Origin: Ancylostoma caninum
Taxonomy: Eukaryota > Nematoda > Chromadorea > Rhabditida > Ancylostomatidae
DNA: 64,000 nt
NCBI GenBank assembly: GCA_037903475.1
Contig: JBAJFG010000002.1
Coordinates: forward strand, 3,906,001 to 3,970,000
Direction: 5' to 3'
The notes beneath the pieces are model-generated. The model was not told where the DNA came from and searched no databases. It saw nothing but the letters and a program-made list of their open reading frames with translations. The position numbers and the translations under genes were made by a program. Every line of letters begins with the position of its first letter. Positions within the stretch are counted from its first letter, which is position 1. Below, in pieces: positions 1-12,850 of the stretch.

Positions 1-867
1 ATTAAACCAGAAAACGAGAAAGGAGTACGCGGAGAAGAACAGTGCGTTGAGCACAGGTCGGTTTCTCATTGATATTCATTGAATAGAAGTAGAAAAAAAT
101 GTAATATTTATTTGCTACTTGACCACGCATCTTACATGTTTTTTTAGAAGGTTTTTTTCTTCATTTAGACAAAGGAACAACTGCAACAAGTCATCATTAA
201 TGGGCTTAAATGTTACGGAGCAGAAGATTCATACATTTCTCTATGCCCCTGTCACAACAGGCTTTTTGCAGACTGTGGATTTGTTCTTGTTCTTTTATAC
301 TTCTGACTGTTATTTGATGTTCATTCTGTTAGATAAACTTTGAGTCTACAGTAAAAATCTACGTTCTTCAATTATTTCCAGGCTAACATGCGTGACATAT
401 AGTGGGTGCCGATGGCGGAGCATTTCCTGCGGACTCGGGAAGCACGCGGCGCTGCAGCGCCCTTAGCACTGCAATTGCCACCATAATAGCAAACCAGAGT
501 GTTCTCGATAACGCTTCATCCTATTTGATGTCTTCTATCAAGAAAACCAACTAGAAATCAAGAAAACCCTATGGCTTCTTATCACAGCGACGATTCTGAA
601 GCGAGCTGCATGCTTCCCAAGTCTGCGAAAAACGCACCCCCCTTGGCGCTCACAGAAACGTAAGCTTTTCCTGTGCAAATGAGGGAGTGGGTCTCATTTT
701 TTCCGGCTGAGGGAATGCGTCATTATGTCTTGAGGAAAGAAATCAAATACAGAATTGGGCCAGCTTTTTTGCGGACTTGGGGAAGGGGATATATAGCAGT
801 TAAATCAACCCGTGGATCCCTTCTCTGCTCTATGCTTAGGCTGAAGCTCCAGCAATAATTTGAACAC
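1..867. other. Left flank, no gene seen
   Basis: AT-rich sequence without a supportable exon, RNA gene or clear repeat. The only frame of any length (61 codons, 673-858) has no splice context, no family resemblance and ordinary intergenic composition. A degenerate first satellite unit begins at about 868. Confidence 0.6.
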
Positions 868-1370
868 GTATGCCACGTGTCTCACCCACCTCATGTATCT
901 CACCAACCCCGTGGATCACCTCCCTTTCCAAGGCTAAGGCAAAAGCCTGGCCAATAACTTGCGCACCCATTCCATGTATCTCACCGATCTCAGGGATCAC
1001 CACCCCTTCCTAAGCTTAGGCAAAAGCCTAGACAATAACTTGCGCACCCATCCCATGTATCTCATCGACCCCGTGTATCACCTCCCTTTCCTAAGCTTAG
1101 GCAAAAGCCTGGGCAATAACTTGCGCACCCATCCCAAGTATCTCGTCAACCCCGTGGATCACCTCCCTTTCCTAAGCTTAAGCAAAAGCCTGGGCAATAA
1201 CTTGCGCACCCATCCCAAGTATATTGCCAACCCCGTGGATCACCTCCCTTTCCTAAGCTTAGGCAAAAGCCTGGGCAATAACTTGCGCACCCATCCCATG
1301 TATCTTGCCAACCCCGTGGATTACCTCCCTTTCCTAAGCTTAGGCAATAACTTTCTCGCCAACCCCGTGG

Positions 1371-2150
1371 ATCATCTCTCTTTCCTAGGCTTAGGCAAAA
1401 GCCTGGGCAATAACATGCGCACCCATCCCAAGTATCTCGCCAACCCCGTGGATTACCTCCCTTTCCTAAGCTTAGGCAATAACTTGCGCACCCATCCCAA
1501 GTATATTGCCAACCCCGTGGATCACCTCCCTTTCCTAAGCTTAGGCAAAAGCCTGGGCAATAACTTGCGAACCCATCCCATGTATCTCACCGATCTCATG
1601 GATCACCTCCCCTTCCTAAGCTTAGGCAAAAGCCTCGGCAATAACTTGCGCACCCATCCCATGTATCTCATCGACCCCGTGGATCATCTCCCTTTCCTAA
1701 GCTTAGGCAAAAGCCTGGGCAATAACTTGCGCACTCATTCCATGTATCTCACCGATCTCATGGATCACCTCCCCTTCCTAAGCTTAGGCAAAAGCCTAGG
1801 CAATAACTTGCGCACCCATCCCAAGTATCTCGCCAACCCTGTGGATCACCTTCCTTTTCTAAGCTTAGGCAATAACTTTCTCACCAACCCCGTGGATCAT
1901 CTCCCCTTCCTAAGCTTAAGCAAAAGCCTGGGCAACAACTTGCGCACCCATCTCATGTATCTCATCGACCCCGTGGATCATCTCCCTTTCCTAAGCTTAG
2001 GCAAAAGCCTGGGCAATAACTTGCGCACCCATCCCATGTATCTCATCGACCCCGTGGATCACCTCCCTTTCCTAAGCTTGGGCAAAAGCCTGGGCAATAA
2101 CTTGCGCACCCATCCCATGTATCTCACCAACCCCGTGGATCATCTCCCTT
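1371..2150 (+). repeat. Satellite higher-order block, copy 1 of a 780-bp duplication
   Basis: This run of about ten variant units recurs in the same order at 3060-3839, an offset of 1689 bp. Two markers fix the offset: ATCATCTCTCTTTCCTAGG at 1371 and 3060, and the variant CACTCATTCC at 1732 and 3421. A partial third copy of the CACTCATTCC-containing block starts near 7154. Confidence 0.85.
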
Positions 2151-3059
2151 TCCCTAAGCTTGGGCAATAACTTGCGCACCCATCCCATGTATCTCACCAA
2201 CCCCGTGGATCATCTCCCTTTCCTAAGCTTAGGCAAAAGCCTAGGCAATAACTTGCGCACCCATCCCATGTATCTCATCGACCCCGTGTATCACCTCCCT
2301 TTCTTAAGCTTAGGCAAAAGCCTGGGCAATAACTTGCGCACCCATCCCAAGTATCTCGCCAACCCCGTGGATCACCTCCCTTTCCTAAGCTTAGGCAAAA
2401 GCCTGGGCAATAACTTGCGCACCCATCCCATGTATCTCTCACCAACCCCGTGGATCATCTCCCTTTCCTAAGCTTAGGCAAAAGCCTAGGCAATAACTTG
2501 CGCACCCATCCCATGTATCTCATCGACCCCGTGTATCACCTCCCTTTCCTAAGCTTAGGCAAAAGCCTGGGCAATAACTTGCGCACCCATCCCAAGTATC
2601 TCACCGATCTCATGGATCACCTTCCCTTCCTAAGCTTAGGCAATAACTTGCGCACCCATCCCAAGTATATTGCCAACCCCGTGGATCACCTCCCTTTCCT
2701 AAGCTTAGGCAAAAGCCTGGGCAATAACTTGCGAACACATCCCATGTATCTCACCGATCTCATGGATCACCTCCCCTTCCTAAGCTTAGGCAAAAGCCTC
2801 GGCAATAACTTGCGCACCCATCCCATGTATCTCATCGACCCCGTGGATCATCTCCCTTTCCTAAGCTTAGGCAAAAGCCTGGGCAATAACTTGCGCACCC
2901 ATCCCATGTATCTCACCAACCCCGTGGATCACCTTCCTTTTCTAAGCTTAGGCAATAACTTTCTCACCAACCCCGTGGATCATCTCCCCTTCCTAAGCTT
3001 AAGCAAAAGCCTGGGCAACAACTTGCGCACCCATCTCATGTATCTCATCGACCCCGTGG

Positions 3060-3839
3060 ATCATCTCTCTTTCCTAGGCTTAGGCAAAAGCCTGGGCAAT
3101 AACATGCGCACCCATCCCAAGTATCTCGCCAACCCCGTGGATTACCTCCCTTTCCTAAGCTTAGGCAATAACTTGCGCACCCATCCCAAGTATATTGCCA
3201 ACCCCGTGGATCACCTCCCTTTCCTAAGCTTAGGCAAAAGCCTGGGCAATAACTTGCGAACCCATCCCATGTATCTCACCGATCTCATGGATCACCTCCC
3301 CTTCCTAAGCTTAGGCAAAAGCCTCGGCAATAACTTGCGCACCCATCCCATGTATCTCATCGACCCCGTGGATCATCTCCCTTTCCTAAGCTTAGGCAAA
3401 AGCCTGGGCAATAACTTGCGCACTCATTCCATGTATCTCACCGATCTCATGGATCACCTCCCCTTCCTAAGCTTAGGCAAAAGCCTAGGCAATAACTTGC
3501 GCACCCATCCCAAGTATCTCGCCAACCCTGTGGATCACCTTCCTTTTCTAAGCTTAGGCAATAACTTTCTCACCAACCCCGTGGATCATCTCCCCTTCCT
3601 AAGCTTAAGCAAAAGCCTGGGCAACAACTTGCGCACCCATCTCATGTATCTCATCGACCCCGTGGATCATCTCCCTTTCCTAAGCTTAGGCAAAAGCCTG
3701 GGCAATAACTTGCGCACCCATCCCATGTATCTCATCGACCCCGTGGATCACCTCCCTTTCCTAAGCTTGGGCAAAAGCCTGGGCAATAACTTGCGCACCC
3801 ATCCCATGTATCTCACCAACCCCGTGGATCATCTCCCTT
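3060..3839 (+). repeat. Satellite higher-order block, copy 2
   Basis: Second copy of the 1371-2150 block. It has the same unit order and private variants, including the short form lacking TTGCGCACCCATCCC and the AAGCTTAAGC variant, which implies a recent segmental duplication within the array. The copies differ at the end: copy 1 carries an extra C at about 2150 that breaks the frame. Confidence 0.85.
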
Positions 3840-4739
3840 TCCTAAGCTTAGGCAAAAGCCTAGGCAATAACTTGCGCACCCATCCCATGTATCTCATCGA
3901 CCCCGTGTATCACCTCCCTTGCGCACCCATCCCAAGTATCTCGCCAACCCCGTGGATCACCTCCCTTTCCTAAGCTTAGGCAAAAGCCTAGGCAATAACT
4001 TGCGCACCCATCCCATGTATCTCATCGACCCCGTGTATCACCTCCCTTTCTTAAGCTTAGGCAAAAGCCTGGGCAATAACTTGCGCACCCATCCCAAGTA
4101 TCTCGCCAACCCCGTGGATCACCTCCCTTTCCTAAGCTTAGGCAAAAGCCTCGGCAATAACTTGCGCACCCATCCCATGTATCTCCAACCCCGTGGATCA
4201 TCTCCCTTTCCTAAGCTTAGGCAAAAGCCTAGGCAATAACTTGCGCACCCATCCCATGTATCTCATCGACCCCGTGTATCACCTCCCTTTCTTAAGCTTA
4301 GGCAAAAGCCTGGGCAATAACTTGCGCACCCATCCCAAGTATCTCGCCAACCCCGTGGATCACCTCCCTTTCCTAAGCTTAGGCAAAAGCCTGGGCAATA
4401 ACTTGCGCACCCATCCCATGTATCTCACCAACCCCGTGGATCATCTCCCTTTCCTAAGCTTAGGCAAAAGCCTAGGCAATAACTTGCGCACCCATCCCAT
4501 GTATCTCATCGACCCCGTGTATCACCTCCCTTTCCTAAGCTTAGGCAAAAGCCTGGGCAATAACTTGCGCACCCATCCCAAGTATCTCACCGATCTCATG
4601 GATCACCTTCCCTTCCTAAGCTTAGGCAATAACTTGCGCACCCATCCCAAGTATATTGCCAACCCCGATTGCCAACCCCGTGGATCACCTCCCTTTCCTA
4701 AGCTTAGGCAAAAGCCTGGGCAATAACTTGCGCACCCAT

Positions 4740-5984
4740 CCCAAGTATCTCACCGATCTCATGGATCACCTTCCCTTCCTAAGCTTAGGCAATAACTTGC
4801 GCACCCATCCCAAGTATATTGCCAACCCCGTGGATCACCTCCCTTTCCTAAGCTTAGGCAAAAGCCTGGGCAATAACTTGCGAACACATCCCATGTATCT
4901 CACCGATCTCATGGATCACCTCCCCTTCCTAAACTTAGGCAAAAGCCTCGGCAATAACTTGCGCACCCATCCCATGTATCTCATCGACCCCGTGGATCAT
5001 CTCCCTTTCCTAAGCTTAGGCAAAAGCCTGGGCAATAACTTGCGCACCCATCCCATGTATCTCACCAACCCCGTGGATCATCTCCCTTTCCTAAGCTTAG
5101 GCAAAAGCCTAGGCAATAACTTGCGCACCCATCCCATGTATCTCATCGACCCCGTGTATCACCTCCCTTTCCTAAGCTTAGGCAAAAGCCTGGGCAATAA
5201 CTTGCGCACCCATCCCAAGTATCTCACCGATCTCATGGATCACCTTCCCTTCCTAAGCTTAGGCAATAACTTGCGCACCCATCCCAAGTATATTGCCAAC
5301 CCCGTGGATCACCTCCCTTTCCTAAGCTTAGGCAAAAGCCTGGGCAATAACTTGCGCACCCATCCCAAGTATCTCACCGATCTCATGGATCACCTTCCCT
5401 TCCTAAGCTTAGGCAATAACTTGCGCACCCATCCCAAGTATATTGCCAACCCCGTGGATCACCTCCCTTTCCTAAGCTTAGGCAAAAGCCTGGGCAATAA
5501 CTTGCGAACACATCCCATGTATCTCACCGATCTCATGGATCACCTCCCCTTCCTAAACTTAGGCAAAAGCCTCGGCAATAACTTGCGCACCCATCCCATG
5601 TATCTCATCGACCCCGTGGATCATCTCCCTTTCCTAAGCTTAGGCAAAAGCCTGGGCAATAACTTGCGCACCCATCCCATGTATCTCACCAACCCCGTGG
5701 ATCATCTCCCTTTCCTAAGCTTAGGCAAAAGCCTAGGCAATAACTTGCGCACCCATCCCATGTATCTCATCGACCCCGTGTATCACCTCCCTTTCCTAAG
5801 CTTAGGCAAAAGCCTGGGCAATAACTTGCGCACCCATCCCAAGTATCTCGTCAACCCCGTGGATCACCTCCCTTTCCTAAGCTTAGGCAAAAGCCTGGGC
5901 AATAACTTGCGCACCCATCCCAAGTATATTGCCAACCCCGTGGATCACCTTCCTTTCCTAAGCTTAGGCAAAAGCCTGGGCAAT
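4740..5984 (+). repeat. Tandem 624-bp higher-order duplication inside the satellite
   Basis: The block starting near 4740 repeats directly at 5364. The rare variant CCTAAAC occurs at 4928 and 5552, and CGAACACATC at 4881 and 5505; both give an offset of 624 bp. A related block with CGAACACATC also occurs at 2732. Confidence 0.8.
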
Positions 5985-8075
5985 AACTTGCGCACCCATC
6001 CCAAGTATCTCGCCAACCCCGTGGATCACCTCCCTTTCCTAGGCTTAGGCAAAAGCCTGGGCAATAACTTGCGCACCCATCCCAAGTATCTTGCCAACCC
6101 CGTGGATTACCTCCCTTTCCTAAGCTTAGGCAATAACTTGCGCACCCATCCCAAGTATATTGCCAACCCCGTGGATCATCTCCCTTTCCTAAGCTTAGGC
6201 AAAAGCCTGGGTAATAACTTGCGCACCCATACCAAGTATCTTGCCAACCCCGTGGATCACCTCCCTTTCCTAAGCTTAGGCAAAAGCCTGGGCAACAACT
6301 TGCGCACCCATCTCATGTATCTCATCGACCCCGTGGATCATCTCCCTTTCCTAAGCTTAGGCAAAAGCCTGGGCAACAACTTGCGCACCCATCTCATGTA
6401 TCTCATCGACCCCGTGGATCATCTCCCTTTCCTAAGCTTAGGCAAAAGCCTGGGCAATAACTTGCGCACCCATCCCATGTATCTCATCGACCCCGTGGAT
6501 CACCTCCCTTTCCTAAGCCTAGGCAAAAGCCTGGGCAATAACTTGCGCACCCATCCCATGTATCTCATCGACCCCGTGTATCACCTCCCTTTCCTAAGCT
6601 TAGGCAAAAGCCTGGGCAATAACTTGCGCACCCATCCCATGTATCTTGCCAACCCCGTGGATTACCTCTCTTTCCTAAGCTTAGGCAATAACTTTCTCGC
6701 CAACCCCGTGGATTATCTCTCTTTCCTAGGCTTAGGCAAAAGCCTGGGCAATAACTTGCGCACCCATCCCAAGTATCTCGCCAACCCCGTGGATTACCTC
6801 CCTTTCCTAAGCTTAGGCAATAACTTGCGCACCCATCCCAAGTATATTGCCAACCCCGTGGATCACCTCCCTTTCCTAAGCTTAGGCAAAAGCCTGGGCA
6901 ATAACTTGCGCACCCATCCCATGTATCTTGCCAACCCCGTGGATCACCTCCCCTTCCTAAGCTTAGGCAAAAGCCTCGGCAATAACTTGCGCACCCATCC
7001 CATGTATCTCATCGACCCCGTGGATCATCTCCCTTTCCTAAGCTTAGGCAAAAGCCTGGGCAATAACTTGCGCACCCATCCCATGTATCTTGCCAACCCC
7101 GTGGATCACCTCCCTTTCCTAAGCTTAGGCAAAAGCCTGGGCAATAACTTGCGCACTCATTCCATGTATCTCACCGATCTCATGGATCACCTCCCCTTCC
7201 TAAGCTTAGGCAAAAGCCTAGGCAATAACTTGCGCACCCATCCCAAGTATCTCGCCAACCCTGTGGATCACCTCCCCTTTCTAAGCTTAGGCAATAACTT
7301 TCTCACCAACCCCGTGGATCATCTCCCCTTCCTAAGCTTAAGCAAAAGCCTGGGCAATAACTTGCGCACCCATCTCATGTATCTCATCGACCCCGTGGAT
7401 CACCTCCCTCTCCTAAGCTTAGGCAAAAGCCTGGGCAATAACTTGCGCACCCATCCCATGTATCTCACCAACCCCGTGGATCATCTCCCTTTCCTAAGCT
7501 TAGGCAAAAGCCTAGGCAATAACTTGCGCACCCATCCCATGTATCTCATCGACCCCGTGTATCACCTCCCTTTCCTAAGCTTAGGCAAAAGCCTGGGCAA
7601 TAACTTGCGCACCCATCCCAAGTATCTCGTCAACCCCGTGGATCACCTCCCTTTCCTAAGCTTAGGCAAAAGCCTGGGCAATAACTTGCGCACCCATCCC
7701 AAGTATATTGCCAACCCCGTGGATCACCTCCCTTTCCTAAGCTTAGGCAAAAGCCTGGGCAATAACTTGCGCACCCATCCCAAGTATCTCGCCAACCCCC
7801 TGGATCACCTCCCTTTCCTAAGCTTAGGCAAAAGCCTGGGCAATAACTTGCGCACCCATCCCATGTATCTTGCCAACCCCGTGGATTACCTCCCTTTCCT
7901 AAGCTTAGGCAATAACTTTCTCGCCAACCCCGTGGATCATCTCCCTTTCCTAAGCTTAGGCAAAAGCCTGGGCAATAACTTGCGCACCCATCACAAGTAT
8001 CTCGCCAACCCCGTGGATCACCTCCCTTTCCTAAGCTTAGGCAAAACCCTGGGCAATAACTTGCCCGCTTAGACA

Positions 8076-8620
8076 ATATCTTGCACACCCTCACAAACGC
8101 CTAACCAATTTTGCGAATCCCTTTATTCCCTAGGCTTAGACAACAAACTACATAATGAAGGGATCCTCAAATTTCTTATTTGACATGTGGAACTGCTACG
8201 CTGTAATATCCTATTCTTAAAGGCAGCACTTGTCGAAACCATCGTATTTGAGATTTCGCCGGATTTTGGGGTTTTTGGGGGTGCATTGCACATATCCGGT
8301 GATGAAATCGCGTGAAACACCCGAGCAAGCCGGGAAAACGCGATGCTGTCTTCCGTGCGCAGACGAGTATTCCGGCGGCGCCCTGCGTGCGCAAATGGGT
8401 CCCAGCACGGAGACAGGGGATCGGTAGCAGCCCGCATGCATTTAAATGCGTAAGCTGGCGCGTCGAGCCCCCCGAAGCACTGGCCGACCGAGCGTGCACG
8501 CGACGGCAGTTCGTCGTTTTCCGCAGGTAAGTCGTTACTGTGTGTGTTCCTTGCAGATTCGTGTTGTGCGCGACGCCCACTTTAGGGTTCGCAGCTCAGG
8601 TCCGAGTCGAGGATTTCGAC
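8076..8620. other. Right flank of satellite with dispersed repeat and CpG-rich islet
   Basis: 8076-8160 holds decayed satellite units. 8213-8321, read on the minus strand, matches 33116-33226 on the plus strand (shared GTGTTTCACGC, CGCGAAATCTC and AGTGCTGCCT blocks), so it is a dispersed repeat. 8300-8530 is CpG-rich and ends in TTCCGCAG followed by a consensus GTAAGT donor at 8527. It could be a non-coding first exon, but neither of its open frames reaches that donor in phase with the 30327 exon. Confidence 0.45.
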
Positions 8621-10914
8621 TCGTGCTGCCTTTAAACCAAATGAAACACCTGAAGGAAATTCTTGATGACTGATGATTTGTACATTAGAAATTGCGCCAC
8701 AAGTTGATGTTTGTGGTCTTATCAGATACTTGACAACAGCAGTCGGGAGCGTTTTCATTGAGGCAAAGAAAGCGCGCTTCCGCAATTTACCACTATAATA
8801 TAGAAGCAATTGCGTATTTGAATAACAAATTTTCACAGATGGGCAAAAGCCGTTCATCTGGAAGCATATCTAAGCAGGGTCAGTAAAATTTTGCGCACAG
8901 ATTTGAGGCTCACAAAAATTCCACACGGGGCCACTAGTAATCCCAAATGACCGTTCTTTGCAAAACAGTCGTGAAATTCGGTGCAATGCATCGACTGCAC
9001 AACGGCACAATTTAATTGACGCCTGAAAATGGGTACTGTAGCAGCGACCAATGGAACTTAACTTTTCATCTTGTGAGACATATATGTCCAAAATTGACTC
9101 AGTTGGACCAATGTCGGGCTAAGACTTTGTTTGATGTTCCCTCGCGTATACGCTGGTAGAATTCGCCTTCCTAGCTGCAACGTTGTTAGTGAGTACGAGC
9201 CCATGATTCAGTTTCACACGAACTTCTGTAAACGACTACATTTCGATTCACCTTCGGGAAAGCCAAAGAAAGTGGATCGGTCTGAATGAGTATGAAAGGA
9301 CAATAAGGGAAAAAATAAATTTTTAAAATAAAAGTTACACACTATCCCTACCTTAACCCGCAAATTTGGTTATACGGTACAAAATGATGATGATATCCAG
9401 ACTCGGCGGGTGGAATAACCCCCGTGTGCAAAGTTTCAGGAGATTCTGGTTCCAGAATCCTCATTTTTGACGTGGGACCCACCGGTGCGTCCCTTGGACC
9501 GTGCTGGCTGCCAAGATGGGACCCACCCGTGGGTCCCATTGTCGTCAACGTGTTAAACAGTGGAGATGGTAGTAAAATCACTCGTGCACCTTCAACACGC
9601 GATCTACGGCGAACCGTCTAGCCGGAGTTTCTGTTTTCTGTAAAGCTGGTTTTCTCTAGCTTTTTTTCTAGCAAAAACCAGAGTCTGCTTAAAATAACGG
9701 AGTTTAGATCGCGCGGGGAAGCCCTATGGACTTTGCGGCCAAGCACATGGAACAAGAATTGTTTCAGAAATGAAGGTTTCCATTAATGCTGCTGTCAAAC
9801 GAGGTGAAAAATTAAATTGCGAATGTTGCCAAAGTGTTTTGAATGCACTAAACATGGACTTCTAGCTCAGATGGGCATTATGAAGAACCGCAGTAGGAAG
9901 AGATATCAGCTATGGGGTCAACAATATGCAGGGATAATGAGAAGCCGCAGAATGTTCCTACATGGAGAATGAAGCAGAAGGAGCTCAGACATTGGTTGGT
10001 TCATCAGCATAGCTGCTGCGGTCCGGCAAGTTGGCCTGCAATTAGGTGAACTCCCATCTAGGTTCTGCTTCAGTGTTTTTGACTTGTATTCTTAGTTAGT
10101 ACTCTTGACTGATAAATCGAATTCTACACCCTTCAATTGCTGCCTATTGCGCATTCAAGTTCCTCGCTTTATTAACTTCAACGCGCAAGAACTGGGTTCG
10201 TGACAAAAACGTTGAAATTGCAACGCGTGTAGAGCGCACGAGAGAAGTGATGCGTGCTTGCGAATCTCTTTTTGCCGGTTCCCATTGACAGATCCGCTTA
10301 CTCGATTGCAACAGGTCTCTGCGTTCCTTTCGACTTTCCTGGTGACGCCTTTAGACTCTTCGTCCTTTACATAATGTTTTAGGTTGTGCCGAAACTCATG
10401 GTATTGGTTTATCTGCCGCTGCTCACCGCAATTTTCTTTCAGTAATTCGTGTGAGCTGGGCAAAAATGCAAAAAAAGCTATAGAAAACAGCGAATAACCA
10501 CAACTGGATATTTTTTTTGAGTTATTTATCAAAAGTGCTGATATGGAGAGATTTCTTGATTGTCATTGTTGTGACGCTAATGCTCAGTGATTTCCCTATA
10601 CATCCTTTTGTAAATTTCAATAATCCGGGGCTTATTCAGTCGTGCAGGCCCGAAACAGAGCCTCAGCTGAGCTAATAGTGACATATTGTTCCTATGCGAA
10701 CTTAATGAATAGACTAGCTACGTGCAAACTACTCCTGACGGTTATGGATCGGACATGAGTTCAAGATTCGCATCGATGAGCTCTTGTCAGTTGTTTCGAT
10801 GAGATGTTCATGTTGTCCTCCTTCATAGATGCATGGAATGGGAGATTGTACGGATGCATGGTATAGTCGCGGTCATTCTGATTCAATGCTGTTTTCTTTT
10901 CGGCCATGTCACTA
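8621..10914. other. Non-coding, repeat-derived sequence
   Basis: No supportable exon. Short frames overlap on both strands and look random. 9473-9550 contains GTGGGACCCACC motifs and a hairpin (separate entry) that look like part of an interspersed element. The remainder is AT-rich with no structure I can name. Confidence 0.5.
9517..9538. repeat. Perfect 10-bp stem hairpin
   Basis: TGGGACCCAC, a two-base loop, then GTGGGTCCCA. A related ACCCACCGG motif lies just upstream at about 9478, so this is probably the core of an interspersed repeat. Confidence 0.8.
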
Positions 10915-11185
10915 CAGTGGACGTCAGTGGCGTTGGTCCATCTGCGGCCTCGAGAAGGACGCCGCGCAATCGCACCGCGCGCGCGGGGACCGGTGTCGTC
11001 TGCCGCCGGAATGTTATTTCTGAGCTTTTTTCTCCCCGATTTGGTCAAAAATCCTTGAAATCGGGTGGAAATGCTGCTAGAAATAGCATAACAACAGCAG
11101 AAAACACCGATTACGGCACGCGCGACGCGGTTGCGTGACGTCCTTCTCGGGGCCGCAGATGGGCCAACGCCACTGACGTCCGCTG
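10915..11185. mobile_element. Tc1/mariner-type MITE with TA target duplication
   Basis: Terminal inverted repeats of about 70 bp, nearly identical, start CAGTGGACGTCAGTGGCG on the left and end with its complement at 11185. Both ends are flanked by TA (10913-10914 and 11186-11187). The 271-bp element is CpG-rich and has no transposase frame, so it is non-autonomous. The TA duplication and CAGTG terminus fit the Tc1/mariner superfamily. Confidence 0.85.
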
Positions 11186-11479
11186 TATATCTTCAAGTAT
11201 CACTAGCGCGAGCAGGTGCAAGAGCGGATGCGTAGCGCTGCAGCCCTATAACAGCTCATTTCGTTCTCTGAATGAGGCCATTGCAGGCCGGTAACAGTTC
11301 CACTGACCGGTGAATGAAGCCATTCCCGGCTAACACCGCTACGCTCCCGCCCTTGCATGAGCTTGCGCTAGTGATGCGGATGATATGGTGATATGGCCGC
11401 AAAGGAACAACACTGAATCAGGATGACCATGACTATAGTATGGACGAATAACGAATTACATATTTTCAACTCGAAACAT

Positions 11480-11531
11480 TATTCAAACATCAAACATTTA
11501 TCAAATATTCAAACATCAAACATTTATCTAA
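11480..11531. repeat. 26-bp tandem duplication
   Basis: Two nearly identical copies of a 26-bp unit beginning TATTCAAACATCAAACATTT, with a single difference near the end. Confidence 0.85.
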
Positions 11532-12850
11532 CACAACACTCGAAAATTCAGTGTTTCAAATCGGCTACCAAATTATCACTCGAATTGAACAGATGGTTTT
11601 TGTTCTAAGGTGACAGATGGTGACATCCAGGTTAGAGCTTTTAATCCTGATCCTGCCAGCTTCGGATTTGCTACGCTGCATTTGACAGGTCATATTTTCT
11701 GCGTTCTCCATAGTCATTTCTCCATGATCCATTTCCTCAATTCATTTTTTTGACTGTCTCTACACCTTACATGGTCTCACATACATGTGTAATCAATCAC
11801 GCCCTAGAAATATACATGGTATGTCAAGTTCATTTCTAGAACTCTCTTCCTCTCTTTTTCAGTGGATATTTGTGATATCGACTTGGAGGTGTAGGCGCTA
11901 AATGAATCTAGCTTACATTAAGCGAATACTTCGCAAGCTGCCAATAGCAGCACGTGTTCTAGAACTGATGTTGATGTCAGAGTTCTCGTGGAGCGCTATT
12001 AGAGTCAGAACTAGCGGAACTAACTGCAAAGAGTCCTGCTTCATACTGCACACATTGTGCACCTTTTTAATGAATGCTTCTTGAATGCATTGCTATCTAC
12101 ATATAGCACTCTCTCATGTTTCTTTCTTCTGGGAAGAAACTCCTCGCTTTACCTCAAATCTTACCATCCGGGAGGTGGAAACTACAATGGAAGTGGGATC
12201 TTCCTCATTTTTGGAACCAAGTTCTCCGGAAAAATTTCAACAACTTACCTCGATGATTGTATGCAAGCACGTCTGAAGGTTCTCTTCAACTTGCCAGATC
12301 TCCTCAACGCCTAGATATACTGAATAGAATTTGGTTCTACTGGATAAATTGTTCAAAGATTCCGTTTAGCGTGATAGATTGATGGTATGCAAGTTGGTCG
12401 CTCTGAAGTTTTGAAACAGGTTGTATTCAACTTTACTCCCAGGAATAAATTGCCGACAACTTGTTTGGGCTGTAAAAAGTTATATCCAACAGTTCTCAGT
12501 ATAACATGTTAAACGTTTCTAGGTAACCAGAGCGTTTGGGTGACCGATGGTGAAATTTTGGATGCTTTTACTATTACTTGTCGAAAGATTTGTTTTAGCT
12601 CCTGTAAGCATCCACTACTGAGTTTTAGTGTAATTGTTGTAGTTCACTGTTCAGTTTCAGTTGTTTTGCTGTTTTACTTGTCTAGTTTCGATTGTGTTCT
12701 GCTAATTTTTGATGGCTAACGCATTCATTTAAGGTACAACAAAAGCAAAATAAAATAAAATAGCCTGTCGTTGAGAAAACTTCAGTGTTAGGTTGGGAGT
12801 ACTTTTACAGCAAAATTCGATGAAGTCATACTGATACATTGCCTGTCAAT
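11532..12850. other. Non-coding stretch
   Basis: AT-rich with only short, overlapping chance frames on both strands and no splice-bounded exon. Nothing identifiable was seen. Confidence 0.5.

Larger units (their letters stand above)
868..8075. repeat. 81-bp minisatellite array, about 90 units
   Basis: Tandem array with an 81-bp basic unit. Each unit carries the 12-bp palindrome CCTAAGCTTAGG (with a HindIII site), then GCAAAAGCCTGGGCAATAAC, then TTGCGCACCCATCCC. Two recurrent short forms exist: one of about 69 bp lacking the AAAAGCCTGGGC block, and one lacking the TTGCGCACCCATCCC block (for example near 1352, 1875, 2950, 3562, 6690, 7297 and 7917). Because 81 and most deletions are multiples of three, both strands stay open for hundreds of codons. 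The plus frame reads as a 27-residue pseudo-peptide starting LRTHP. Five out-of-frame junctions (about 2150, 2437, 3918, 4182, 4668), decayed units at both edges (868-950 and 8045-8160) and the lack of any start context or splice site argue against a coding gene. It is best called satellite DNA. Confidence 0.96.

Noticed and set aside
959..8072. Very long plus-strand frames (up to 1138 codons) as a repeat-protein gene
   Set aside because: They follow from an 81-bp unit without stops. The frame breaks at five junctions, the minus strand is also open, the array edges decay, and there is no start, splice or poly(A) context.
868..8075. CRISPR array
   Set aside because: Units are contiguous variants of a single 81-bp sequence with no unique spacers, and the genome is eukaryotic.
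10829..11138. Plus frames of 64 and 101 codons
   Set aside because: They lie across the inverted repeats of the MITE at 10915-11185.
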